Of a DNA stretch of 64,000 nucleotides, positions 46,350-53,920 are shown piece after piece. A program made the translations under genes and the position numbers. Source of the DNA: Nguyenibacter vanlangensis (GTDB lineage: Bacteria; Pseudomonadota; Alphaproteobacteria; Acetobacterales; Acetobacteraceae). How positions within the stretch are numbered: the stretch's first letter is position 1; every line of letters starts with the position of its first letter. The notes under the pieces are model-generated. The model did no database searches. It saw only the letters and a list, made by a program, of their open reading frames with translations, and was not told where the DNA came from. The stretch lies in NCBI RefSeq assembly GCF_038719015.1, contig NZ_CP152276.1, positions 692,001-756,000 of the forward strand, in the 5' to 3' direction.

Positions 46350-46874
46350 ATGTCCGACACGACTCAGCCCCCCGCCGACGGCGCCCAGAGCATTCCGCCG
46401 GCGCTGCCGCTGACCATTAATGTCCAATATATCAAGGACCTGTCCTTCGAGGTTCCTTCGGGTGCGGAAATCTTCGCGACCTTGCGCGCGAATCCCCAGA
46501 TCGCCGTGAACATCGACGTGCAGGCGAGCCGCCTGCAGGCCGACCAGCCGATCTTCGAAGTCGTGCTGGCGATCAAGGCCGAGGCGTCGGAAGCGCCGGA
46601 GACCGAGGGCGCCGCCCCGGGCCGCACCGTCTTCGTCGCCGAACTGGCCTATGCCGCCGTCGCGACCCTGACCAACGCGCCGGACGAGCTGGTCGAGCCG
46701 ATCCTGCTGGTGGAAGTGCCGCGCCTGATCTTCCCGTATGTGCGCAACATCATCAGCGAAGTGACCCGCGATGGCGGTTTCCCGCCCGTCGTGCTGCAGC
46801 CGATCGATTTCGTGGCGCTGTGGCAGGCCAAGCGGCAGGCCAACAATTTTCCACAGACCGCCGGCAACGCCTGA
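46350..46874 (+). CDS. secB: protein-export chaperone SecB
   Basis: Cytosolic homotetrameric chaperone of 174 aa that keeps precursor proteins unfolded and delivers them to SecA. Blocks seen are LPLTINVQYIKDLSFEVPSG, VAELAYAAVATLTN, PRLIFPYVRNIISEVTRDGGFPPVVLQPIDF and WQAK, all canonical. The start at 46350 has no strong Shine-Dalgarno site; the longer frame from 46284 lacks family similarity. A clear terminator follows. Confidence 0.97.
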   Translation: MSDTTQPPADGAQSIPPALPLTINVQYIKDLSFEVPSGAEIFATLRANPQIAVNIDVQASRLQADQPIFEVVLAIKAEASEAPETEGAAPGRTVFVAELAYAAVATLTNAPDELVEPILLVEVPRLIFPYVRNIISEVTRDGGFPPVVLQPIDFVALWQAKRQANNFPQTAGNA

Positions 46875-46916
46875 GCACCTGCCCAGGACCCGGTGCCGAG
46901 CCCCGTGCCCGGTTGG

Positions 46917-46946
46917 AAAGGCCCGCCTCGTGCGGGCCTTTTTGTT
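46917..46946 (+). terminator. rho-independent terminator of secB
   Basis: AAAGGCCCGC at 46917-46926 pairs with GCGGGCCTTT at 46932-46941 around CTCGT, followed by TTGTTT. It lies 43 bases after the secB stop. Confidence 0.95.
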
Positions 46947-47525
46947 TCCGGGGCGGATGGCGGGGCATAAATATTGATATTTTTATATTTGTACAGACAA
47001 AACGTGCAATAGTCATCCATTCCGACAATACTTATAAAAATACAATAATAATTTTTCAATAAATTAATATAATCATGTTTATTTATCATGTATTAATATT
47101 AAAATATCCATGACTTGCCATGAAATTTTGACGTTTTTTGATATTTTCTCTTCAAACTTTCGTATGTTTTCCATAACATGTCCATGCACACCCCAACAAA
47201 GATGGAGAAAAGCAGGAAAGGTAGAGATTTTTGACGTATCGGACTGAGAATCCCTTCGGGATTGCTTTCGATTCGACTGATTTTCCATATATGTTTCGTC
47301 ACATATGTGTTTTTTACGGGACTTATTATCGCACAGAGCGATTTCGACCAGAACGTCCCGGAAAGAGACTGACGCTTCAGCGCCGTTGGCGCGCATCCCT
47401 ACATGATGATTCGAAATGCGACATGCCGCGCATGCGATTTCGAACGCAGCTTGCATCGATGCTTCGTAATGAGGCGAAGCCCCTCACCGTTATGTTGGCT
47501 GCCTGTTAAAGAGGAGCATCTCCCC
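46947..47525. other. AT-rich gap between secB and the MFS permease gene
   Basis: Nearly 580 bases without a supported gene. From about 46965 to 47340 the sequence is strikingly AT-rich against a GC-rich chromosome, with long A/T stretches near 47030-47110 and inverted-repeat pieces such as CATATATG and CACATATGTG near 47285-47311. Short open frames here (for example 47079-47456, minus) give no recognisable protein. It may hold the promoter of the permease gene, a regulatory RNA, or the remains of transferred DNA. None of these can be shown from the sequence alone. Confidence 0.6.
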
Positions 47526-48845
47526 TTGACGCAGACAGAAATTCTGCCGCCCCGACCATCGATCGCCGAGCGGATCGGCATCCCGCGCCCGTTGCTATGG
47601 GGCTTTGTCGGCCTGCTTCTGTTCATGATCGGCGATGGGGTCGAGGCCGGCTATCTGGCCCCCTATCTTGAAAATCACGGCGTTTCCGCGCGTGCCGTGG
47701 CCTTGCTGTTCACCGTCTATGGTGTCGCGGTTTCCATCTCGTCCTGGCTGTCCGGGCCGCTGTCCGACCTTTGGGGACCGAAGCGCGTGATGTGGATCGG
47801 CCTTGGGATCTGGGCCGTCTTCGAAGTGCTGTTCCTGCTGCTGGGCGTTTCGACCGGCAGCTATCCGGCCATGCTGGTCGCCTATACGGTGCGCGGCCTG
47901 GGCTATCCGCTGTTCGCCTACGGGTTTCTTGTCTGGATCGCGGCCGCCACGCCGCCACGGCAATTGGGCTCCGCGGCAGGCTGGTTCTGGTTCGCCTTCT
48001 CCGGCGGATTGCCGACCCTGGGTTCGCTGTTCGCCAGCGTCGCCATTCCGGTGGTCGGCGAAGTGACGACGTTCTGGCTGTCGCTGGGCCTGGTGATCGC
48101 GGGCGGGCTGGTCGCGCTGCTGCTGACGCGCGAGCCGCGCGGCGCGGCGCGTCTGGCGGCCCGCGACGTGTCGGTGCGCGGGATCTTCTTCGGATCGATC
48201 TCGATCCTGTGGCGCGAGCCCAAGACGTTCGTCGCCATGATCGTGCGCACCATCGACACCGCGTCGGAATATGCGTTTCTGGTGATCATGCCGGCCTTCT
48301 TCACCCGGGTCGTGGGCTTCAGCCTGCCCCAGTGGCTGCAATTGCTGTCGATCGTGTTCCTGAGCAATATCCTGTTCAACCTGGCGTCCGGCATGCTGGC
48401 CGACCGGCTGGGCCATCGGACGGTCGTATCGATCGCCGGCTGCCTGGGGTCCGCGATCTCGGTGCCCGTGTTCTATTACGTGCCCCTGGCGCATCACGGC
48501 AATTTCCTGCTGGCGGCGCTGGCGGGCATCTTCTACGGCGCGACGGTCGCGGCGTTCGTGCCTCTTTCCGGCCTGGTTCCGCAGATCTGCCCGAAGGAGA
48601 AGGCGGCCGCCCTGTCGGCGCTGGGCCTGGGCGCGGGCGCCAGCACCTGGGTGGGGCCGGCGATCGTCACCTGGTTCGAGTCCTGGCGTGGGATCGAGGG
48701 GATCATCTGGATCTTCTCGGGCCTCTATGCCTTCGCCGGGCTGCTGACGCTGTATCTTTCGATCCCGACGCACGCGCGCGAACATACCCGCCGGGCGCGC
48801 GCCCGGGGCGAGGATCTGTACGAAGGCACCGCCGCCTTCCATTGA
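47526..48845 (+). CDS. MFS permease, polyol (RbtT/DalT-like) family
   Basis: Inner-membrane transporter of 439 aa with twelve helices. The start of the first helix, RPLLWGFVGLLLFMIGDGVEAGYLAPYL, and SGPLSDLWGPKRVMWIG (the MFS loop 2-3 motif) fit the polyol permease group that takes up ribitol or arabitol. LADRLGHRTVVSI is the matching loop 8-9 motif. The substrate is inferred only from this likeness. The TTG at 47526 is chosen since AGAGGAG lies about nine bases upstream; the in-frame ATGs at 47403 and 47469 would add a cysteine-rich tail with no family support. No polyol dehydrogenase gene is adjacent. The AT-rich gap lies directly in front. Confidence 0.85.
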   Translation: MTQTEILPPRPSIAERIGIPRPLLWGFVGLLLFMIGDGVEAGYLAPYLENHGVSARAVALLFTVYGVAVSISSWLSGPLSDLWGPKRVMWIGLGIWAVFEVLFLLLGVSTGSYPAMLVAYTVRGLGYPLFAYGFLVWIAAATPPRQLGSAAGWFWFAFSGGLPTLGSLFASVAIPVVGEVTTFWLSLGLVIAGGLVALLLTREPRGAARLAARDVSVRGIFFGSISILWREPKTFVAMIVRTIDTASEYAFLVIMPAFFTRVVGFSLPQWLQLLSIVFLSNILFNLASGMLADRLGHRTVVSIAGCLGSAISVPVFYYVPLAHHGNFLLAALAGIFYGATVAAFVPLSGLVPQICPKEKAAALSALGLGAGASTWVGPAIVTWFESWRGIEGIIWIFSGLYAFAGLLTLYLSIPTHAREHTRRARARGEDLYEGTAAFH

Positions 48846-48862
48846 CGCGCCGGTGACGCGCT

Positions 48863-48891
48863 CCGGCCGGGATCGTCCGGCCGGGCCTTTT
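48863..48891 (+). terminator. probable terminator of the MFS gene
   Basis: CCGGCCGG at 48863-48870 and 48877-48884 can pair around GATCGT, followed by GCCTTTT. The T run is short, so this is a moderate call. It lies between convergent genes. Confidence 0.6.
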
Positions 48892-49679
48892 CATGGGCCG
48901 GGTGGACCGGCGTCGCGCCGAGACGGCGCGGCGACCGGCCCCAGCCGGTCCAGCATCGCCGCCTGGTCGGGCGTCGCGGCGCGTTCGATGGCGCGCCACG
49001 GAATGGCATCGAGGATCTGGGCCGTGCCGTCCGAGATCGCGATGGCGCGCACGTCGCGCAGCCCATCGCGCAGGTCCCGCGGCAGGCGGCGCAGGAACTG
49101 GCGTGCGGTTTCGGCCGAAAAGAACAGGGCGGCCGCGATCCCGCCATCCTGAAGCAGCGCGCGCAGGGCGGCGGGGGGCGGCATTGCCGGCCGGACGCGG
49201 TAGACACGGCGCCGGATGACCCGAAAACCGTTCCGCCGCAGGCGATCCGCAAGCGCGTGCCCGTAGCCCGCGGCGGTCGCCAGCAGCAGCGCGCCGTCGC
49301 CGGCATGCCGTGCCGACAGCACCAGGTCGGCCAGCGCGTCGGCCGTGCCGCCGGCCGCCGTGACCCGGGTGAAGCCGGCGTCGCGTGCGCGCCGGGCCGT
49401 GGCGGCGCCCACCACAAGCATCGGCAGATCCGGCGGCAGCCGGCCGGCCAGCGCCGCGACCGCCTGGCCGCTGGTGACGAGGACGGCCTGCGCGCCGCGC
49501 GCCGCAAGCGGCCCCTGCCCCACCGGTTCGGCCCGCAGGGCCGGCAGGGCCACGGCCCGCCAGCCCAGCGCCGAGACGGCGTCCATGGTTTCGGTCAGGC
49601 CCGGTTCGGGCCGGGTAATCAGGACCGCCGGGCGCTGGCCGCCCGGACGAAGGCCGGCGGACGGAGGGTCAGGGGGCAA
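48891..49679 (-). CDS. hemD: uroporphyrinogen-III synthase
   Basis: Cytosolic enzyme of 262 aa that closes hydroxymethylbilane to uroporphyrinogen III with inversion of ring D. The family is poorly conserved; supporting parts are AVLITRPEPGLTETMDAVSALGWRAVALPAL at the start, VLVTSGQAVAALAG, LPMLVVGAATARRARDAGF and AALFFSAETARQFL with IAISDGTAQIL. The TTG start at 49679 lies inside the last codons of hemC, an eleven-base overlap that fits coupled translation. Placement directly after hemC is the usual order and the strongest support. Confidence 0.9.
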   Translation of the reverse strand: MPPDPPSAGLRPGGQRPAVLITRPEPGLTETMDAVSALGWRAVALPALRAEPVGQGPLAARGAQAVLVTSGQAVAALAGRLPPDLPMLVVGAATARRARDAGFTRVTAAGGTADALADLVLSARHAGDGALLLATAAGYGHALADRLRRNGFRVIRRRVYRVRPAMPPPAALRALLQDGGIAAALFFSAETARQFLRRLPRDLRDGLRDVRAIAISDGTAQILDAIPWRAIERAATPDQAAMLDRLGPVAAPSRRDAGPPGP

Positions 49680-50802
49680 AGATGTCCGCCGGGCTGTCGG
49701 CCCGCAGGCTACGCCCGAGTTCGCGGCCCATTCGTTCGGCGTCGGCGGGGGCGCCGGTCACCACGCGGCGCAGCAGGAACGACCCGTCCTCACGCGCGAC
49801 CAGGCCGGTCAGGCGCAGGACGGGGTCGTCCCCGTCCTGCGCCGGGATCAGGCGCGCATAGCCGCCGATCGGCGTGCGGCACGAGCCGTCCAGTTCGGCC
49901 AGGAGCGCGCGCTCGGCGGTGGCCACGGCGCGGGCTTCGTAATCCTCGATGGCGGCGAGCAGTTCGCGCAGTTCGACGTCGCTTTCGCGGACGGTCACGC
50001 CGACGATCCCCTGGCCGGCGGCGGGAACCATGATGTCGGGGTCCAGGACGATGTCGGCGCGGTCTTCCATGCCCAGGCGGCGCAGGCCCGCCAGGGCCAG
50101 CAGGGTGGCGTCGCATTGCCGTGCCGCCAGCTTGTCCAGGCGGGTCTGGACATTGCCGCGCAGCAGGCCGAACCGCAGGTCGGGCCGCACATGCAGCATC
50201 TGCGCCTGGCGCCGCACCGACGCGCAGCCCACCAGCGCGCCCCGCGGCAGGGCGGCGAAGGGCGCGTCGCCGTCCCTGGTTTCGGCCGCCAGGCCGGGCC
50301 CGAGGATCAGCACGTCGCGCGCGTCCTCGCGCCGCAGGGTGCAGGCCAGCACCAGGCCGGGCGGCAGCGTGGTTTCCAGGTCCTTCAGGCTGTGCACCGC
50401 GAAATCGACCCGCCCGTCGGCCAGCGCGTCATGGATTTCCTTGGCGAACAGGCCCTTGCCGCCGATTTCGGCCAGGCGGCGATTCTGCACCTGGTCGCCC
50501 GTCGTGCTGATCTGGTGCTCCTGGAACGCGCCCATGTCGCGCAGCACCGGACAGAAGCGGGTCAGCACCGTCAGGAAGGCCCGCGTCTGCACCAGCGCCA
50601 GCGGCGAGCCCCGGGTGCCGACGCGCAGCGGCAATTGCCGCCGGGCATGGCCCTGCGTCCGGGCCACGCCCTGGCGCTGGCGCGCGGCCGCCTGGGCCGC
50701 GATGTCCTGCAACGTGGCGGAGGGCGCGACCGAGGGGGCCGCGGAAGGCGCCGCGGGGGGTTCGGGGGCCGGTTCCGGGGCGGGAGAGCGAGCGAAATCC
50801 AT
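49669..50802 (-). CDS. hemC: porphobilinogen deaminase (hydroxymethylbilane synthase)
   Basis: Cytosolic enzyme of 377 aa that joins four porphobilinogens into hydroxymethylbilane. Core blocks are PLRVGTRGSPLALVQT, STTGDQ, GGKGLFAKEIHDALADGRVDFAVHSLKDLET, SVRRQAQ and LRGNVQTRLDKL. The cofactor-binding cysteine is in LDGSCRTPIGGY. A 55-residue N-terminal extension rich in Ala and Pro precedes the usual start; a shorter start cannot be excluded because no ATG lies between residue 1 and the core. The gene is divergent from tsaD and overlaps hemD. Confidence 0.96.
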   Translation of the reverse strand: MDFARSPAPEPAPEPPAAPSAAPSVAPSATLQDIAAQAAARQRQGVARTQGHARRQLPLRVGTRGSPLALVQTRAFLTVLTRFCPVLRDMGAFQEHQISTTGDQVQNRRLAEIGGKGLFAKEIHDALADGRVDFAVHSLKDLETTLPPGLVLACTLRREDARDVLILGPGLAAETRDGDAPFAALPRGALVGCASVRRQAQMLHVRPDLRFGLLRGNVQTRLDKLAARQCDATLLALAGLRRLGMEDRADIVLDPDIMVPAAGQGIVGVTVRESDVELRELLAAIEDYEARAVATAERALLAELDGSCRTPIGGYARLIPAQDGDDPVLRLTGLVAREDGSFLLRRVVTGAPADAERMGRELGRSLRADSPADIFAP

Positions 50803-50858
50803 GCGACGTGTCTATTACCGCGACGGCGCGAAGGAAAGATGACATAACGCCCGCCCGA

Positions 50859-50886
50859 GCTGTATTTTACGTGCTGTATTTTACGC
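50859..50886. repeat. 14-bp tandem duplication just before tsaD
   Basis: GCTGTATTTTACGT is followed at once by GCTGTATTTTACGC, ending one base before the tsaD start. Thirteen of fourteen positions agree. The duplicated unit is AT-rich and occupies the place where a ribosome-binding site would be, and no Shine-Dalgarno sequence is visible. Confidence 0.93.
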
Positions 50887-50887
50887 A

Positions 50888-52027
50888 ATGACCCTATCGT
50901 CCTCCCCTGCCCCCATCCTGGCAATCGAATCGTCGTGCGACGACACGGCCTGCGCCATTCTGGACGCCGACGGCACGGTGCTGGCCGACACCGTGCTGTC
51001 GCAGGCCGGCCATGTGCCGTTCGGCGGCGTGGTGCCCGAAATCGCGGCGCGGGCCCATCTGGCGGCGCTGCCGGCCCTGGTGCGCCGCACCCTGGACGAT
51101 GCCGGGATGCGTGCGACGGATATCGGCGCGGTGGCGGCCAGCACCGGGCCCGGCCTGATCGGCGGACTGATCGTGGGGGCCGGCCTGGCCAAGGGGCTGG
51201 CCGTGGCGCTGGACCGGCCCTTCGTCGCCGTGAACCATATCGAGGCGCATGCCCTGACCGCCCGCCTGCCCGGCCTGGTGCCGGGGGGGGCGGCGTTTCC
51301 CTATCTGCTGCTGCTGGTCTCGGGCGGGCATTGCCAGTGCATCGCCGTCGAAGGAGTCGGACGCTATCGCAGGCTGGGCGGCACGATCGACGACGCGGCG
51401 GGCGAGGCGTTCGACAAGGTGGCGAAGATGCTGGGCCTGGGCTGGCCCGGCGGGCCGGCGGTCGAGGCGCTGGCGCGCGAGGGCGATCCGGCGCCCTGGC
51501 CGCTGCCCCGTCCGCTGCTGGGCCGGCCGGGCTGCGATTTTTCGTTCTCGGGGCTGAAGACGGCGGTGGCGCAGAAGCTGGCGCCGTTCGCCGGCGACGC
51601 CCTGCCCCGTGCCGCGGCGGCCGGCATCGCCGCCAGTTTCCAGGACGCGGTGGCCGATATCGTCGCCGACCGGGTGGCGCATGCGCTGGAGATGATGCCG
51701 CAGGCGACCCTGCTGGTGGCGGCCGGCGGCGTCGCGGCGAACGGGGCGCTGCGCGCGCGGCTGACCGCGCTGGCGGATGCGCATGGCCTGCCCTTCGCCG
51801 CGCCGCCGCTGCGCCTGTGCACCGACAATGCCGTCATGGTGGGCTGGGCCGCGATCGAGACGATCCGCGCCTGCCGGGCGCTGGGCCTGCCGGCCGGACA
51901 GGATTTGGACCTGCTGCCCCGGCCGCGCTGGCCGCTGGAGCAGATGGCCGAGCGGTTCGCCCCTCTTCATGGGCGTGCCCCGTCTTCATCGATGTGCCCC
52001 TCTTCGATGTGCCCCGATTCGATGTGA
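50888..52027 (+). CDS. tsaD: tRNA N6-threonylcarbamoyladenosine transferase TsaD
   Basis: Metal-dependent catalytic subunit of 379 aa that transfers the threonylcarbamoyl group to A37 of ANN-reading tRNAs. Family blocks are AIESSCDDTACAILD, GGVVPEIAARAH, HIEAH (metal ligands), LLLVSGGHCQ, IDDAAGEAFDKVAKMLGLGWPGGP and a phosphate-binding AAGGVAANGALR, then CTDNAVMVGWA. The last 14 residues (SSSMCPSSMCPDSM) are not part of the family fold and are coded by a short tandem repeat. It is divergent from hemC and 10 bases before rlmJ. Confidence 0.97.
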   Translation: MTLSSSPAPILAIESSCDDTACAILDADGTVLADTVLSQAGHVPFGGVVPEIAARAHLAALPALVRRTLDDAGMRATDIGAVAASTGPGLIGGLIVGAGLAKGLAVALDRPFVAVNHIEAHALTARLPGLVPGGAAFPYLLLLVSGGHCQCIAVEGVGRYRRLGGTIDDAAGEAFDKVAKMLGLGWPGGPAVEALAREGDPAPWPLPRPLLGRPGCDFSFSGLKTAVAQKLAPFAGDALPRAAAAGIAASFQDAVADIVADRVAHALEMMPQATLLVAAGGVAANGALRARLTALADAHGLPFAAPPLRLCTDNAVMVGWAAIETIRACRALGLPAGQDLDLLPRPRWPLEQMAERFAPLHGRAPSSSMCPSSMCPDSM

Positions 52028-52028
52028 A
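51964..52028. repeat. short tandem repeat coding the TsaD tail
   Basis: Four degenerate copies of a unit like TTCGATGTGCCCC, 15-18 bp apart, run from inside the last tsaD codons to one base past its stop. The last copy supplies the stop codon (GATGTGA). Confidence 0.8.
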
Positions 52029-52037
52029 TCACCGCGC

Positions 52038-52865
52038 ATGAACTACCGTCACGCCTTTCATGCCGGCAATTTCGCCGATTGCATGAAGCATGTCCTGCTG
52101 GTGCTGATCCTGCAGGCGCTGGCGCGCAAGCCGGCCGCGTTTTCGGTGCTGGATACCCATGCGGGGATCGGCAGCTACGACCTGACCGGTGATCAGGCCG
52201 GGCGCACCGGGGAGTGGCGCGCGGGGATCGGCCGCCTGCTGGAATCGGCCGCGCCGGGCGTGCCCGACGCCTATCTGGACCTGGTGCGCCGGACCGGGGC
52301 GCCCGCCGCCTATCCCGGATCGCCGCTGATCGCCGCGATGATGCTGCGCCCGCAGGACAGGCTGGTCTGCTGCGAGCTGCATCCCGAGGACAGTCGCGCG
52401 CTGCGCGCCGTCTTTGCCGGCAATCCGCAGGTTTCGGTCCATGCCCGCGACGGCTACCAGGCGCTGGGCGCGCTGCTGCCGCCGCGCGAGGCGAAGCGCG
52501 GGCTGGTGCTGATCGACCCGCCGTTCGAGCAGCCGGACGAATTCGCCCGGCTGGCGGCCGGGATCGCAACGGCGCATCGGCGATTCGCCACCGGCATCAT
52601 CGCGGCATGGTATCCGATCAAGAATCGCGCGCCGGTGCGTGCCTTCCGCGATTCGCTGCGCGATTCGGGGATTCGCGACATCGTGGCGCTGGAACTGACC
52701 CTGCGGCCGCCGCTGGATCCGGCGCGGCTGAACGGCAGCGGGCTGGTAGTGGTCAATCCGCCCTATGGCTTTGTCGAACAGGGACTTTCGGCGCTGCGGG
52801 CCCTTGCCCACCTGTCCCCGGATGGGACAGGAGAGGCCGGCGCGACGCGGATCGCCCGGGAATAG
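52038..52865 (+). CDS. rlmJ: 23S rRNA (adenine-2030-N6)-methyltransferase
   Basis: Enzyme of 275 aa that methylates A2030 of 23S rRNA. The N-terminus MNYRHAFHAGNFADCMKHVLLVLIL is a hallmark of RlmJ. The AdoMet motif is LDTHAGIGSYDL, and the catalytic DPPF is in LVLIDPPFEQPDEF. The fold continues with TGIIAAWYPIKNR and GSGLVVVNPPYGF. No Shine-Dalgarno site is visible; it starts ten bases past tsaD and may be translated after it. Confidence 0.95.
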   Translation: MNYRHAFHAGNFADCMKHVLLVLILQALARKPAAFSVLDTHAGIGSYDLTGDQAGRTGEWRAGIGRLLESAAPGVPDAYLDLVRRTGAPAAYPGSPLIAAMMLRPQDRLVCCELHPEDSRALRAVFAGNPQVSVHARDGYQALGALLPPREAKRGLVLIDPPFEQPDEFARLAAGIATAHRRFATGIIAAWYPIKNRAPVRAFRDSLRDSGIRDIVALELTLRPPLDPARLNGSGLVVVNPPYGFVEQGLSALRALAHLSPDGTGEAGATRIARE

Positions 52866-52907
52866 GCCGGGAAACGGGGTCCAGAAAACGGGGCCCAGAA
52901 AACGGGG
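52866..52907. repeat. three tandem 14-bp units after rlmJ
   Basis: GCCGGGAAACGGGG, TCCAGAAAACGGGG and CCCAGAAAACGGGG follow each other without gap, starting one base after the rlmJ stop. The last two differ at one position. They fill most of the gap to gpsA. Confidence 0.9.
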
Positions 52908-52922
52908 CAAGGGAGCAGGGTC

Positions 52923-53885
52923 ATGAACGCGACACGCATAGCCGTCATCGGGGCCGGGGCCTGGGGCATCGCGCTGGCCGTCCAGGCCGCGCGGGCCGGC
53001 GCGCGGGTCCATCTGTGGGCGCGGCACCCCGAAAGCCTGACGCCCGGGCGTGCCTTGCCGCGCCTGCCGCAGGTCGTGCTGCCCGAATCGATCACCGTGA
53101 CCGGCGAGATGCCGCGGGAGGCCGACGCGGTGCTGCTGGCCGTGCCGATGCAGCATCTGCGCGCGGTGCTGGCGCACGTGCCGGCGGCGGGGCCGATGAT
53201 CGCCTGCTGCAAGGGGGTGGAACGCGACACGCTGGCGCTGCCGCTGGAGGTGATCGCCGAACGGTTCCCCGGCCTGCCGCGCGCCGTGCTGTCCGGGCCG
53301 AATTTCGCGCACGAGGTGGCGCAGGGCCTGCCGACGGCGGCGGTGCTGGCCGGCGGCGAACTGGCGCCGGCGCGGGACCTGGCGGACCATCTGACGACGC
53401 CGGAATTCCGGCTTTACGCCAGTGACGACGCGATCGGCGTGCAGGTCGGCGGGGCGGCGAAGAACGTGATCGCCATCGCCGCCGGCGCGACGATCGGCGC
53501 CGGGCTGGGCGAGAATGCCCGGGCGTCGCTGATCACCCGCGGACTGGCCGAGTTGGGGCGGCTGTCGCAGGGCCTGGGGGGCCGGGCCGCGACCCTGTCC
53601 GGGCTGGCGGGGGTCGGGGACCTGATCCTGACCTGCACCGGGGCGTCGTCGCGCAATTTCAGCCTGGGCCTGGCGCTGGGACAGGGTGAGAGCCTGGAGA
53701 CGATCCTGCGCCACCGCACGACGGTGGCCGAGGGGGTGAGCACCGCGCCCGCGATCCTGGCGCTGGCGCGCCGGCACGATATCGCCGTGCCGGTGATCGA
53801 GACGGTGTCGCTGCTGCTGGCCGGGGATATCGGCATGGCGGAGGCGCGGGACAGGCTGCTGAGCCGGCCGGTCGGCACGGAATAG
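52923..53885 (+). CDS. gpsA: NAD(P)H-dependent glycerol-3-phosphate dehydrogenase
   Basis: Cytosolic enzyme of 320 aa that reduces dihydroxyacetone phosphate to sn-glycerol-3-phosphate for phospholipid synthesis. The Rossmann motif is VIGAGAWGIALAVQAARAG. Other blocks are LLAVPMQHLRAVL, CCKGVERDT, LSGPNFAHEVAQGLPTA, the catalytic lysine in GAAKNVIAIAAGATIGAGLGENARASLITRG and the GVGDLILTCTGASSRN stretch. AGGGAG lies about eight bases before the start. It is the third of three plus-strand genes with tsaD and rlmJ; tsaD-gpsA neighbourhood is common. Confidence 0.97.
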   Translation: MNATRIAVIGAGAWGIALAVQAARAGARVHLWARHPESLTPGRALPRLPQVVLPESITVTGEMPREADAVLLAVPMQHLRAVLAHVPAAGPMIACCKGVERDTLALPLEVIAERFPGLPRAVLSGPNFAHEVAQGLPTAAVLAGGELAPARDLADHLTTPEFRLYASDDAIGVQVGGAAKNVIAIAAGATIGAGLGENARASLITRGLAELGRLSQGLGGRAATLSGLAGVGDLILTCTGASSRNFSLGLALGQGESLETILRHRTTVAEGVSTAPAILALARRHDIAVPVIETVSLLLAGDIGMAEARDRLLSRPVGTE

Positions 53886-53914
53886 GCCGGCACGGAACAG
53901 GTCGGCGGGGAACA
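53870..53914. repeat. three tandem 15-bp units across the gpsA stop
   Basis: GGTCGGCACGGAATA, GGCCGGCACGGAACA and GGTCGGCGGGGAACA are adjacent. The first contains the last codons and stop of gpsA (GAA TAG), the others lie behind it. Copies differ at two or three positions. Confidence 0.9.
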
Positions 53915-53920
53915 GGGGGG

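Noticed and set aside
47079..47456. Minus-strand frame of 125 codons in the AT-rich gap
   Set aside because: No family features, no ribosome-binding site, and the frame spans both AT-rich and normal DNA. Treated as chance.
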